Origin: Atherinomorus stipes
Lineage: Eukaryota > Chordata > Actinopteri > Atheriniformes > Atherinidae
Direction: 5' to 3'
Assembly (NCBI GenBank): GCA_023101725.1
Contig: JALJCO010001098.1
Span: 558,001-622,000 of the forward strand
DNA length: 64,000 bases
Both the position numbers and the translations under genes were made by a program. Positions 35,011 to 45,893 of the stretch are shown piece after piece. A model generated the notes under the pieces. That model was not told where the DNA came from and did no database searches. It worked only from the letters and a program-made list of their open reading frames with translations. Position 1 is the first letter of the stretch, and each line of letters starts with the position of its first letter.

Positions 35011-35288
35011 CTTATACTGTATAATTAAGACGTGTAGTGTTTCTATTTAATATTTGTTTACAAGGCACTCTCTCTTTTTTATATACTTATAATAAAAAGA
35101 ACAAAGCAATTCAAATATCAAAAAAGATGTAAAATTACTTTTCATTGTATCCGTCATTATATTAAATTGGGAGTCAAATGCAGCACCAGCCCCAAATTTC
35201 GTCCCGTTTCATCGGCCATTGTCTGAGGCTGATGAGAAAATATCAGTATTGGTATCGGCTCTAAAAAAATCTGTATCTGTCGATCCCC

Positions 35289-36904
35289 AAATTCAAATCT
35301 ATGATCCATGACCAGGCCTGAGGATAAAATTCAAAGGGCAAGTAAACAATAGCCAACAATGTGATGTAACACTATGAGCAAGTTTGTCAATTAACCGATA
35401 AAAAGGCTTTAAACTTATCTTCCTCATCGCAGCCCATCTCAACACGGGCAGAAAAGCATCACCACACACGACAGCTCAAAGATAAAACAAACTGACCTTA
35501 ATTCTTTCAGCCCCCAGCGTGACGACGGAGTTTGTGTTGATGTGACTCATTCATACACTCTCAATTAGCATCAATGGTCCCATCTCCAGGGGATGATTAT
35601 TGCCGCCGGCCTCACCGGGAACAGCCATTGACATTTGAGTCTCACACTGCAAGTCAGAGCCCAAATCGACTTATTTTTGGTCCCAATACGACTCTGACTC
35701 CGTTACATAACGTGGTGGGTCCCTGTTTAGTTTTAATTAGCACGTAATCAAAAGGATTCCTAATTTATATCTATAAAGATTTATAATTCAAAGGTCAAGT
35801 GTTTGACATAATGTTTTGAAGGTTTCTCATTCTAAATGTTCCAGTTGTTATATAGCTGCTGGTTTCCTTAACTGGAAATTAATATTTTATGAATTGGCTT
35901 TATACAACATAAATGGGACTAATGTGGGTCATATAATGGATCTAATTAATTAGTCATAATGAATTGGATTCTATTATAATTGAATGCATCTTAAAAAGTG
36001 CGTTGAGATGATTTTTTTTTTATGAATTGATGCAACACAGCCTCGCGATGGTCATCCAGCTGCTTCATGATGCTGATGGATGAACCTCTGCTTTTCCAGA
36101 TATTTCCTCCTCATGGCCCCATCATATGGTCACCCCCCCCCCCTCTGTCGTGCAGGGATAAGGTGCCCGTGGTCATCCAACCTTTACCATGGGTCAAATC
36201 AGTGGGGATATGACCACTACAGCCAAAAGGAACCTGGACTGGATCTTTGTCTTTCTCCGCCCGGCAACAAGAGGTCTGGCTCTATTTTCTATCCTCAAGA
36301 TAAAGTTACAACATAAAGTCCAAATATTATTTATTAACTGCGAGAAAAATCTGTTCAGTAAACTGAGAAAATTATTGGCATGTTTAAACAAACTGCTTTA
36401 AATTTTATGGCAAATGTTCAGCCTCTGGGTTTCGTCCAGTAATTAATCAACTAAAACATAATTCACAGTCACAGCACATGCTCGGCTCCACTGGGCAGCT
36501 CAGAGGTGCATTTCTTAAGCCCTGGCTTGTTTATGAATTTTAATTACAGCCGTAAAACTGTCTGCTTTTTCTATCCATCCACCTCTCCTTCCTCTGGCTT
36601 TCATCCAGACTCAGGTTGTGGTACCAGGCCAAGAAACACTGTCCAGATTTCCTTTCCCCCGCTGCAACATTTCCAGCTCCTCCCGGGGAATCCTAATGCA
36701 CTCACAAACCCCAGAACAAATAAATTATGTCTGCGGCGGATATTTTTCTGGGTGTTTAAATTTAAAAAGCGTCAGATGCTGCATTAGTATAAAACATGTT
36801 TTTTTCTCCGAGGCTGAACGTGTTTTTGGGTGAAGAGAAAACGCTGGTGGTTATTTCAGATTTCATGAGCAAATCTAACAATGTTGGCAATCGATTGCTT
36901 CTTC
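35289..36904. other. Intronic (inferred) DNA, candidate conserved element
   Basis: About 35500-35720 ('tctcaattagcatcaatggt', 'ggatgattattgccgccgg') is unique and of even composition, a candidate conserved non-coding element. A poly-C run lies at about 36134-36143. No exon was recognised. Confidence 0.35.
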
Positions 36905-37062
36905 TGTGCTGGTTTCCATTCCTTTATCCATACTCTGTACCCGATTCATCCTGCTCAGGGTCGCAGGGGGCTTCAGCCTATTACAGGGTCTGGACAGGTC
37001 ATCACTCCATCACAGGGTTAATAGAAAGTCACACAACCGCACACACACACACACATCTGAAC
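36905..37062. repeat. Dispersed repeat ending in (CA)n
   Basis: 'atcctgctcagggtcgcagg', 'gggtctggacaggtcatcac' and 'acagggttaatagaaagtca' match the style of a very common teleost repeat ('gctcaggGTCGCgggg ... CTGGACAGGTC'). It ends in a CA run at about 37042-37054. The parent family was not determined. Confidence 0.65.
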
Positions 37063-37074
37063 TAGTTATGCACT

Positions 37075-38519
37075 GATCTGATTTTTGGTCCGATTCTGAA
37101 ATCTGGTGTTAGATATCTGCTGATATTTTCTGCAAATTTGTAAATATCAGTTCTGATAGGAATGAGCTGCCTTTGCTATTTCACACGTACGTATTTAAGT
37201 CTGGAAAAAAATAAAAAAATGGAAATAAAGTTCTTGAAAAGTGGCACCATGAAGACATTTTGGCTAAATTGAACAGCAGCTTCAACGATCAGAATTCAGC
37301 AGAAGTTGAGCCGATACTGCGTAACACAATCTGTCTTCACCGCTGTCAGACCATCTAGCATTTCCAGATTATTCACATACATCCTGCACCGCTGTCACAC
37401 CATCTAGCGTTTCCAGATTATTCATGTACATCCTGCACCGCTGTCAGACCATCTAGCGTTCCCAGATTATTCACATACATCCTGCACCGCTGTCAGACCA
37501 TCTAGCGTTCCCAGATAATTCACGTACATCCTGCACCGCTGTCAGACCATCTAGCGTTCCCAGATAATTCACGTACATCCTGCACCGCTGTCAGACCATC
37601 TAGCGTTCCCAGATTATTCACATACATCCTGCACCGCTGTCAGACCATCTAGCGTTTCCAGATTATCCACATACATCCTGCACTGCTGTCACACCATCTA
37701 CCGTTTCCAGATTATCCACATACATTCTGCACTGCTGTCACACCATCTAGCGTTTCCAGATTATTCACATACATCCTGCACTGCTGTCACACCATCTAGC
37801 GTTTCCAGATTATTCACGTACATCCTGCACCGCTGTTACACCATCTAGCGTTTCCAGATTATTCACATACATCCTGCACCGCTGTCACACCATCTAGCGT
37901 TTCCAGATTATTCACATACATCCCACACCGCTGTCACACCATCTAGCGTTTCCAGATTATTCACATACATCCTGCACCGCTGTCACACCATCTAGCGTTT
38001 CCAGATTATTCACATACATCCTGCACCGCTGTCACACCATCTAGCGTTTCCAGATTATTCACATACATCCTGCACCGCTGTCACACCATCTAGCGTTTCC
38101 AGATTATTCACATACATCCCACACCGCTGTCACACCATCTAGCGTTTCCAGATTATTCACATACATCCCGCACCGCTGTCACACCATCTAGCGTTTCCAG
38201 ATTATTCACATACATCCTGCTTCCTTTTCAACACATTTCTTTGGACATTGAATATTAAAAAAGTTGTTAGTGCTAGTTATCAGTGTTAGTGTTAGTTGTT
38301 ACTGCTAATTTATAACTACCTTTGATTAAGACTATGAAGTAACTCGAACATCATCTTAGATTTACCTTGGAAAGTTTTTTTTCTTACAAATCATGTTGGA
38401 AAACAACATGATCACAACAATGCACAAGTAAACTGATTTGATATCGGAAAATATCGGTATCGGCCGATATCCAAATTTCAGAAATCAAATCGGAACCCCT
38501 AAAAGGTGGACCGGTGCAT
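37075..38519. mobile_element. hAT-like element carrying a minisatellite
   Basis: The left end 'tgcactgatctgatttttgg' and the right end, reverse-complemented 'gcaccggtccaccttttagg', continue inward with 'tccgattctgaaat' and 'tccgatttgatttctgaaat'. They form an imperfect terminal repeat of about 35-45 bp. Inside lies an 882-bp tandem array. No clear target duplication was seen. Confidence 0.65.
37334..38215 (+). repeat. 49-bp minisatellite, 18 units without indels
   Basis: The core GCTGTC recurs every 49 bp from 37342 to 38175, exactly 17 steps of 49, so 18 units with no length change. The unit is about 'cctgcaccgctgtcacacca' plus 'tctagcgtttccagattatt' plus 'cacatacat'. Units differ only by substitutions: GTCAGACC in units 1 and 3-7 against GTCACACC in unit 2 and unit 8 onwards, except GTTACACC in one unit. 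The tctagCG dinucleotide is retained in nearly all units. There are no spacers between units, so it is not CRISPR-like. Confidence 0.97.
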
Positions 38520-40050
38520 GTCCATACGGGAGCCGCGTCATTGCTTATCAAATATGCAAACAACATGGTGCAATGCAAAGCAGACGATGAGTCATTAATA
38601 AGGGCTCTCGATAATCAGGCCGTGCTGCTCCGTGAGCGATAATCATCGGCCGCCTGCTCTCCAAGTGATAAGCTAATCAGCCCTTCGTCTCCACCGAGCC
38701 GTCAAGGGGACTCATCATCATTGACATTTCAGCACAGGATCGAGCCTGTAGAGACGGGTCTCAGAGGAGAGGGGGCACCTGAAGTGACTTAATTATCATT
38801 GCTGCAGAATGATATCCTCTCAACTCTATTTTGCTTTTTTTTTTACTCAAGGTTAACATGGTTCTTTAAACATTACAGTTTCTGTGCTGCCATTAACACC
38901 TGCTGCAGAGAGGTGGTGAATTTTCCACATAACTGCATAATCATAAACACACAGGTGGTCAGAAACAACTCGGTTTAAAAGCCAGGGGGAAGAGGAAAAA
39001 GTAGAAAATCTGTTTGCATTCAGTCGGTTCCTTGCTGGCTAAGTAGCCACAATGTGACTCTGGTGGTTTTTCCTCCAACAAGACAGTTGTGTTGTTGCAC
39101 GTTCAAATTAATTCATAACCTGTGGGGATACTGTCATGACAATCTGACAGCTTTCTAACAATGCAGACCGGATGCAGCATCGCCTCAGCTGAGGGGCTGT
39201 CATCCCCACGCCGACCTTAGCTTCACGCCTTCCAGCACCGAGGTCTCCAGCTCCACAGTGCTCATTTTCACACTGGCCTTTTCCAGCTCGGGCACTCCAA
39301 ACACGCAGCAGGAGCGAGGAAGTCGGCGTACAGCTAATTCCCATCAAGGTTAAAGCTTCCTCCCGCCTTCTTCACCGCTGAAGAAAAAAAAATTACAGTT
39401 CACAGAGTCACCTATTACGCAACAGATGCTCCAGCAAATGCAAAGCGGAGGCTCCGTGGCTCACAGCCTTGAAATAACTTGCCCTCCCATTTGCTTTGAT
39501 CTGGGAGGCATGTCTCTGAGGAGCGTCAACGCACAAGATGACATATCTCCCAGCTCCATTATGACCCATCTTCTTTTTCCTTGGTGACAATTTGGGGACA
39601 GCTCTGACAGATGATACTAGTTACACCCAGGTGAAAACAACAGGCTGACAGATTCATGCTGACGGTTCGGGCCAAAAGATTTCCATATCCATCACTTCCA
39701 GCCTGACTGCTGGAAATTTTCTACCTCGTCTCGGTTGGGATGAAATAACTGAAAATTGCAATTAATTGATGCATATTAGCTGATGTTATGTGACATTTGA
39801 GACGATAAAACAGTTTCATCTCAGGGAGGGATTGCTCGTTATTCATAAACAAGTTAATTAACAACTTCTTTTCAATCTCTGTCACTCAAGTTTACAATAA
39901 CCTCATTTATAGCTATTTATGATCAATATATGTAAATAGAAACATCTGAGTTAAAAGCACATTGCTGGAATTGGAATAAAATCTCAAATTAATGATTTAC
40001 AAACAGGTTTGCACTGAAATTGAGGACAAGATGTTTAGGAGTTCAGTTTC
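38520..40050. other. Intronic (inferred) unique DNA, candidate conserved elements
   Basis: About 38580-38830 ('tgagcgataatcatcggccg', 'gataagctaatcagcccttc') is unique and of even composition and may be conserved. No repeat family or exon was recognised in 38840-40050. Confidence 0.35.
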
Positions 40051-40128
40051 ATTTGAAGCTGGTGTGTCGGAGCAGGGAAAAGGCAAACACCTGCAGGGCA
40101 GTGGCCCCCCGAGGAACGGAGGGTTGGG
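40051..40128. mobile_element. Fragment of the palindromic MITE family (right half)
   Basis: 'ggtgtgtcggagcagggaaa', 'cacctgcagggcagtggccc' and 'ccgaggaacggagggttggg' match the right arm of the family. The terminal bases and left arm are missing. Confidence 0.65.
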
Positions 40129-41029
40129 GTAACATAACATTCAGACTGTGTTGAATTGGGTTCGCTTCACATAACTGCAAGTTTACAGAGAAGCTTAACA
40201 GCAGCAGGCTGCTCATATCAGTCAACACTGGATCCTGATACAACTCTGCTCCTGAGCCTGCCAGATTTGTAAAAGAGAAATAGGATTAAAGGTCTTTTTT
40301 TATGCCTTTTTTCTTCATTTGAGTTCGAACATTTGCAGCGTTTTGTGTCTGCATAATTACAGTACTTCAACTCAGAATAGATGTTTTTGAATATATGGAT
40401 TGACTTTTAAAAAAAGAGCATTTTGTGAATTTTGGTGCATCTATTGCTCTTTTAAATCAGATGTCAAGCTCTAATAACAGAGCTCTCTAGATGAATATTT
40501 GCACTAAAAATCATCAGGATGTCATCCATCCTGCAGTTATTAAAGTGGGTTTCATTGAGGGCTCTTGACAAGCTTGTATTCAGAGTTGGGGGGCCACCTG
40601 AAGAGCAAGAGCTAAGCAACTCTCATTTGCTATTGAGAGGAGGGTCTCCATCACCACGCTGCGCTGGAGAATGGGGACTAATTGCTGGCGTTATTAAAAT
40701 GGTGAGTAATCATACCTGCGGTTGTGATTGCGCCCTATTTTCACCGCACACTTTCCAGCAGGTAAACACAGATTACAGGTCAGTCGTGCAGGAAGGGTTT
40801 GTAAAGGCTCAGAGGGGATTAGGTTTCCTGAACAGTCACCTGCCGACCGAAGCAGCATGAAATTAGGGCAAAAAAATCCCCCCCACACGCCAGGAGAGCC
40901 ACACCTCACATCTCATGACTGGAGTTTTATGTGTGAAAGCTGCCTCTCGCCAGTCTGGCAGAGAGTCCGGACAGTAAACTTTTACAACAGGTCTCAGAGA
41001 GACAAACAGCAGCCAGACAGCGGACGGAG
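40129..41029. other. Proximal first-intron DNA (inferred)
   Basis: It lies immediately 3' of the exon on the minus strand. About 40530-40720 is unique ('ggtttcattgagggctcttg', 'gagaatggggactaattgct'). Its closeness to the promoter makes it a candidate regulatory element. A plus-strand open frame runs through it into the CpG island but looks accidental. Confidence 0.4.
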
Positions 41030-41660
41030 ACGTGACACAGCGCAGCGTGCAGCGCGAGCGCAGCCCGTGCTCCGGGCGCGCGGGGCTGCTCTGAAACGCG
41101 GCTCGGCTCCGTTTCACCTTACCTTGGGCTGCGACGATGATGGCTGCTGCCACCAGCCAAGTGTTTGTCACCGGGGGGACCCGGCGGCGCGCGGCGTAAT
41201 CTCTCGCCATTCTTCTCAACAGCAGGCAAGGTGGACGCTAAAATCCACAACAGCGGGACGAAGCGCCGCAGCCGGGCTCCGGGTTATTCCGTCTGCGACC
41301 CGTCAGGAAACTTTCCGAGCTCAGTTCAGATGTTCGGGGCTGAAAGCAGCCAAGTTGCAGCTTCTCGTGCCTTCTCTGCGTGTCCTCCTCCTCAATCTGG
41401 ACCGCGCTCAGTTTCCCTGTCTCCTCCTCTAAATGTCTCTAATGACAGGAAGAGTCCGACCCCTCCCCGTGGTGGCCCGGCCGCCGCGCACAGGTAGCCC
41501 GCGGCAGGTTGCGTCCGTGGTTCGGCGTGACCGCAGAAAGCGGAGAGAAGCGGGAACTAAAGTGTGGAGGGAGTGTGTGAGAGAGTCTGCGGAGCTCCGT
41601 GTGTTTGATGCGGGAGCTGAGTGGGAATATCAGAGTGATGTCAGCAGAGCGTCACCAAGA
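41030..41660 (-). promoter_or_regulatory. CpG island with promoter and first exon
   Basis: This is the only long stretch rich in undepleted CG dinucleotides in the window, e.g. 'cagcgcgagcgcagcccgtg' at about 41050 and 'ggcggcgcgcggcgtaatct' near 41185. It spans the exon and about 430 bp upstream of its start codon (minus orientation). CpG islands mark most vertebrate promoters, so the transcription start is probably between about 41240 and 41660. No confident TATA box was seen. The 5' UTR length is unknown. Confidence 0.75.
41123..41210 (-). CDS. First coding exon of an unidentified secreted or membrane protein (signal-peptide exon)
   Basis: The minus-strand frame starts at ATG 41210 and codes 29 residues plus one base. 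The start is supported by an A at -3 and G at +4 and by an in-frame TAG 30 nt upstream (41240-41238). The N-terminus is basic ('MARDYAARRRVPPVTNTW') and is followed by a hydrophobic run ('LVAAAIIVAA') ending in AQ and the first base of a Gly codon. This fits a signal peptide with a long n-region. The exon ends in CAAG followed by GTAAGG, a strong splice donor, giving a phase-1 junction. A phase-1 signal-peptide exon followed by a very long first intron is common in immunoglobulin-superfamily and other neuronal adhesion or receptor genes, but that is family knowledge and not proof. I could not name the gene. No second exon was recognised leftwards, so the intron probably exceeds 41 kb. An uncleaved anchor is the alternative to a signal peptide. 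Confidence 0.75.
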
Positions 41661-42284
41661 GGACTTCAGCCGTAGTACCCAACCCGAACATAGTCTGCGA
41701 CAGGTTCTGCTAAAAAACAGTTTCCACAGGGACGTGTTTGCGCTCTGGGTGTGTTCTGTTTACACCTGAGCGCGTGAGGGAGGGATCACAGGAGAAAAAT
41801 GTGCGCAATACAATATGATATTGTGCACAACAATGACTCACCCTGATATGAGACAATAGATTAAGAGGGATGTTGCATAAGTGCGTCCAGTTCAAGTTCT
41901 GCAACTGTGAGAATTTTAAGCCGTTGGTATTTAAATTTAACGTTTCCTTCCCGCAGGCTGCCTCAGACTGACCAACTTTGTGATTCATGGCTCGTTACCC
42001 AAGGACGTCTGTAGGAGTGAAAGGCATGGGGGGGCTTAGCCCTCAGGAGACTGCAAAGTTGCCCCTTTCAGCCAGCAGTGAAATCATGACAACGATGAGT
42101 CAAAAGCATCATAGAAGAGCTGTTATTGTAATGCTCTTCAGTTACTGTAATGTTATCAGACACGAAGCTGCACGCGGAGCTAACCTGCCCAGAGAGAGTT
42201 CATCTTGATACAATTAGGCTACTGTACAGTAATGCTAAAAGTTTGGATAGAACAGCCACATATTCACTTTGTATTTCCGTTCAG
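41661..42284. other. 5' flanking DNA, nothing recognised
   Basis: Unique DNA upstream of the CpG island (in minus orientation). It has no recognised repeat family and no convincing exon. Confidence 0.4.
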
Positions 42285-42480
42285 CTCGATTCATCCATTC
42301 ATTTTCTACACCTGCTTCAACCTGTTTGGAGTCACTCACTCTAACTCTTAAGGTCAACATAGATTCACCAACATACATGCATTATTTGGACAGTGGGGGG
42401 AAGTCGTGTATGCATGGGGAGAATATGCAAAGTCCGCATGAAAAGGCGATAAGTTTCAACCAGGAATCTTGTCGGTGTGA
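42285..42480. repeat. Dispersed repeat with 'attcaccaacatacatgc' text
   Basis: 'catccattcattttctacac' then 'agattcaccaacatacatgc', 'attatttggacagtgggggg' and 'gggagaatatgcaaagtccg' follow the pattern of a very common teleost repeat, related in style to 36905-37062. It is decayed and non-coding. Confidence 0.65.
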
Positions 42481-42631
42481 GGCAATCAGAGGTGGGCATT
42501 CCAGGTCCCAGAAAGTAAAAATCCTGCCATGTTTTTGGATCTGCCGGTTCATTTAGAACAGATGTTTTCACTAATGAGTTCACCTACCTGCAGAGGAGCA
42601 GTGCTAATTAAATTCAGCTGGTTTAGTGATT

Positions 42632-43006
42632 CGTGATGCGCCAAACCAGGTTTTTCCGATCCAATCCAATACTGATACCTGGGCTGAGTGTATCAGCAGA
42701 TCCCCAACACGATCCAATACTGTTAAATGAATGAACCATATACCACACCATGGGAATGAAGGCATAAGGCTTGACATAAAAATTTAGACTTGTTAAAAAA
42801 AGGTAACAAATTAACACAGATATAAATGCACCGGTAACATTATTTATTAACAAATAAGAAAGTGTACATTTATTATGATATTAATAAATTTAAAAATAAA
42901 AAAACTGGATCGGAATGCTTGATTGGCCTCATTCATCTGATATCGGATCCAGCTAATTAGTTGATATCCGAGCCAATGTCTGATCCAGGATCCGGGTGCA
43001 TCTTTG
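42632..43006. mobile_element. hAT-type element with perfect 9-bp flanking repeat
   Basis: TTAGTGATT flanks it at 42623-42631 and 43007-43015 (8 bp would be the hAT norm). The left end is 'cgtgatgcgccaaaccagg' and the right, reverse-complemented, 'caaagatgcacccggatcc'. Inside both ends lie 'ccgatccaat'-like and 'gatccag/ggatcgg'-like motifs. It is 375 bp and non-coding. Confidence 0.8.
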
Positions 43007-43554
43007 TTAGTGATTGGTTGGAACGACTGCTGGACAGGATTCCTACTTTCTGGACCGGGGATGTCCACGTCTAGAGGCAACTAACCACCATGCAGCCTGT
43101 TGCAGAGCTAAAGAGAGTTAATTACACCATCTCTGCTCCGCAGATTGATTTAACTAGGATGTGAATTTGCTCTGTAGTTTTATTTTTACAGTATGTAGAA
43201 TATAATAGAATAACCTAAGAGAAAATGTGAAGTTCACGGTGAAATCTGACAAGATGGAAAAGTAGAAAAGGCTCAAACTTTTTACCAAACACTACAAATT
43301 TATCAGTTATCCCTTTGTTTTTGCAACAAAAACACATAAATTGCTCTGTTTTCTGCACCAAAACTATCTCATAATGCAGCATTAAAGAGGACAAGAGGAA
43401 GATGGGCAAACTGGTGAACGAGGCTTCCTCATTGGTGGGTCAGAGACTGGATTATGTGTACTGTGATGGGGCTACTGAGGAAGATTCAAGAATTTATCTA
43501 TGCATGTACGGTATTGGCTGACTTTTGTTTTTTTTCTTCTATTTTGTTTCTATT

Positions 43555-43578
43555 CTATCTATCTATCTATCTATCTAT
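43555..43578. repeat. (TATC)n microsatellite
   Basis: About six copies of the TATC unit. Confidence 0.9.
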
Positions 43579-44984
43579 GGCTCAAACAGGCACAGAGTGC
43601 AGCAGCAGCATCTTTTAATGCTATTTGTCTGTTCTGTTTACATTTTATGAAGGTATATAAGTTAAGATGAAGTCCAGCTGAGGCAAAGATGTCCTTATTT
43701 ACAGCTTATTGTTCTCCATTCTATACTACAGAGCTGTGTTTACTGAAAATAATAGGAAATGCCAAAAAAGACTTCAGGCTGTTCATGCCGAGACACTAAA
43801 AAAGACAGAGATGATATGAGTGGAATGCTTGAGGCTGCAGAAGTCAGCACTTTTCAAACTGGTTTTTAAGAACTTTAATGCAAAGATTTATATGCAGGCT
43901 CCATGTCTCTGGGAATTAAATTATCATGAGGACAATAAAATTATGATGGTTTTGGTATTAAATCAGTTTGTTTCCTTGCAGGAGACTGACTTCTGCATAT
44001 TTTAAGACATGTTTTTGTGTGTCTTTATTATGTAATGTCCTGTTTCTTATTCCAGACGCTGAGTCTGCAATAAAGTTTAAACTAAAAAATTACAATTGAG
44101 CTAGAGGATTTTTTTTTTCACCAACAGATTTACTTCTCACCTTTGGTTGCTTTCCAGACTGTAGTTCTGTTTGTGAATGTATAAAAATCGAAAAACAGGA
44201 TAAAAGTTTGTACTTCAAAGAACCTGCCACTGGAATACGGCCTGATTCCAACAATATTTTTATTGATCGTAATAAATCAATTACTGAATAGACTTACATC
44301 AATTTTACTGGACAGTTTGGGATTATTTTTTTCTTCCTCAAAACACTTCATCAGTGAAGTGGAGAGGTTAATTGACCATCTTTCTTCATACTTAAAGATT
44401 TTATGTTTCTGTTCAGAGTTTATTGCCTTTAATATTTTTTTTTCCCTTCTTCTTTACTCATTTTTTATTTTTTGGGGCTTGGATTCAGTGATTATTTGGG
44501 TACATACAGGACATCAAATACAACAGATTACAAACAGGCAAACAAATAAATTAATATAGTCAAAATTTTCCTTATTTAACACATGGAAATGCAAACAGAG
44601 CAGCTATAAGGTTATAAACACAAAGATATTTGGTAATGGTGTGGGGGCACCAGCCCCTAGGTGCCCACGCACACTCACCGCCACCTACCCCAACAACAAC
44701 AACAACAGTGGGAAACCTGGGTTTTAAGCAATTAAACCTACTAAAGCTGTAAATAAAGGGAAATCAGATTAAAGAAGAACAATATCTTTCCCTAAATGTT
44801 CAAAATAACATAAATTGAAAGGAAAATACATGTTTATGAAATGTGTTTTTGCACACAGCCTTGGTTAGATGTGTATCACTCCAGCAGCGAAGGCATTGGA
44901 TACAGCAGATATAACACTGGAACGATGCTTAAACATTAATATAATCCAAAGTTAAATATGGAAATTTTTATTAAAAGTATATTT
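43579..44984. other. Flanking DNA, nothing recognised
   Basis: AT-rich and apparently unique. A short CAA run lies at about 44691-44706, and just before it 'gggcaccagcccctaggtgccc' can form a small hairpin (about 44647-44668). No exon was recognised. Confidence 0.4.
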
Positions 44985-45288
44985 TTAAAAAAAAAACCCA
45001 GGGGGGTGGGGGTAAGAAGAAAAAAAAAAAAAAAAAAAATATAAAAAAAAAAAAAAAAAAAAGGGGGAGTATTAAAAGGGGGGAAAAGGGAAAAAATGGG
45101 GGGAAAGGGGGGGGGGGAGGGGGGGACCGGGGAGAGTGGGGGGGGGGGGAGGGAAAGGGAAAGAGCAAAGCCCAAAATCGGGAAAACCGAAAGGGCTCCC
45201 GGAGGAAGTGTTGTGCTAAAGGAATGGCTGGGTAACCGGGGGGGGGGGGGGGGGGGCGGGGCGGGGGGTTTAACAACGACGGCTCCCC
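44985..45288. repeat. Purine-homopolymer low-complexity tract, suspected assembly artefact
   Basis: The plus strand is nearly pure A and G homopolymers: poly-A at 45019-45061, then poly-G blocks to 45265. The text in between looks like degraded sequence ('aaagggaaagagcaaagccc'). Normal teleost sequence resumes at about 45290. A second tract of the same kind is at 54245-54595. Confidence 0.75.
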
Positions 45289-45529
45289 TTTAATAGGTCA
45301 AGTCAACTATATTTGTAAGCACATTAAAAAAAAACAACAAAAAAAAACAGGTGTTGACCAACTAAGTGCTGTCCAACAATGAAACAGAAATTCAAAATAA
45401 AAGGACAGTAAAAAGTGGACATGACAGTTAATCTGCAAAATGTAAGAGCCAAAACTCAGAGTGGTTTAAAAGCTGGGGGAGTGAAAATGAGCCTTATGGC
45501 AAGATTCAAAAGTGTCAGTGAAGTCTTAA

Positions 45530-45893
45530 TGGGGAAGTTAGGTTTTTTTTTTCAGTCTGGACCTATTTTCTAGCATTAAATACATTCATTTACTCACCCA
45601 GACAGTTTTAGTGTAACTTGAATTCCTTCAGGAGATATTTCGATCCACTCCAGATCAGCGTATGTCCGAGATATTGGAAGTGATGGGGCAACCGCGTGTA
45701 GCCTCTAAATAAGGCATTATCTGCCACAAACTCCTTTATTTCACCAATGTTTTGTTACCAAACATTAGTTGGACCCCCCCCCCTGTGAGGTCAAAGCGTC
45801 TTTTTTGTGGTGATTCGTCCTTATTTACAGACATTTTTACTGCGGCGGCTTTGATGACGTCAATATTATGCGACACCATAAGTAAATGTCTGT
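45530..45893. mobile_element. TTAA-type fold-back element, left-arm copy
   Basis: TTAA at 45526-45529 precedes 'tggggaagttagg'. The sequence then follows the left part of the 48766-49361 element closely (e.g. 'atttactcacccagacagtt', 'gatccactccagatcagcgt') as far as 'cgacaccata'. The right arm is missing. It keeps a full CRE palindrome, TGACGTCA, at 45854-45861. Confidence 0.8.

Larger units (their letters stand above)
34205..35288. mobile_element. hAT-like element ('accgatacatcg' ends) with nested Tc1
   Basis: The left end is 'atagaccgatacatcgacc' and the right end, reverse-complemented, is 'ggggatcgacagatacag'. Inside, 'gccgatat'-like text appears next to both ends. The core is occupied by Tc1-type sequence. 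The flanks AAATAAAA and AAATTCAA are only weakly alike. Confidence 0.65.

Noticed and set aside
37334..38215. CRISPR-like array
   Set aside because: The 49-bp units are directly tandem, with no variable spacers between constant repeats, and the surrounding DNA is vertebrate.
40728..41432. A 234-codon plus-strand open frame across the CpG island
   Set aside because: It is antisense to the better-supported exon, has no recognisable domain, and its length follows from the GC-rich, stop-poor composition.
44936..45293. Open frames rich in Phe/Pro or Gly in the purine tract
   Set aside because: They come from homopolymer runs in a region that is itself doubtful sequence.
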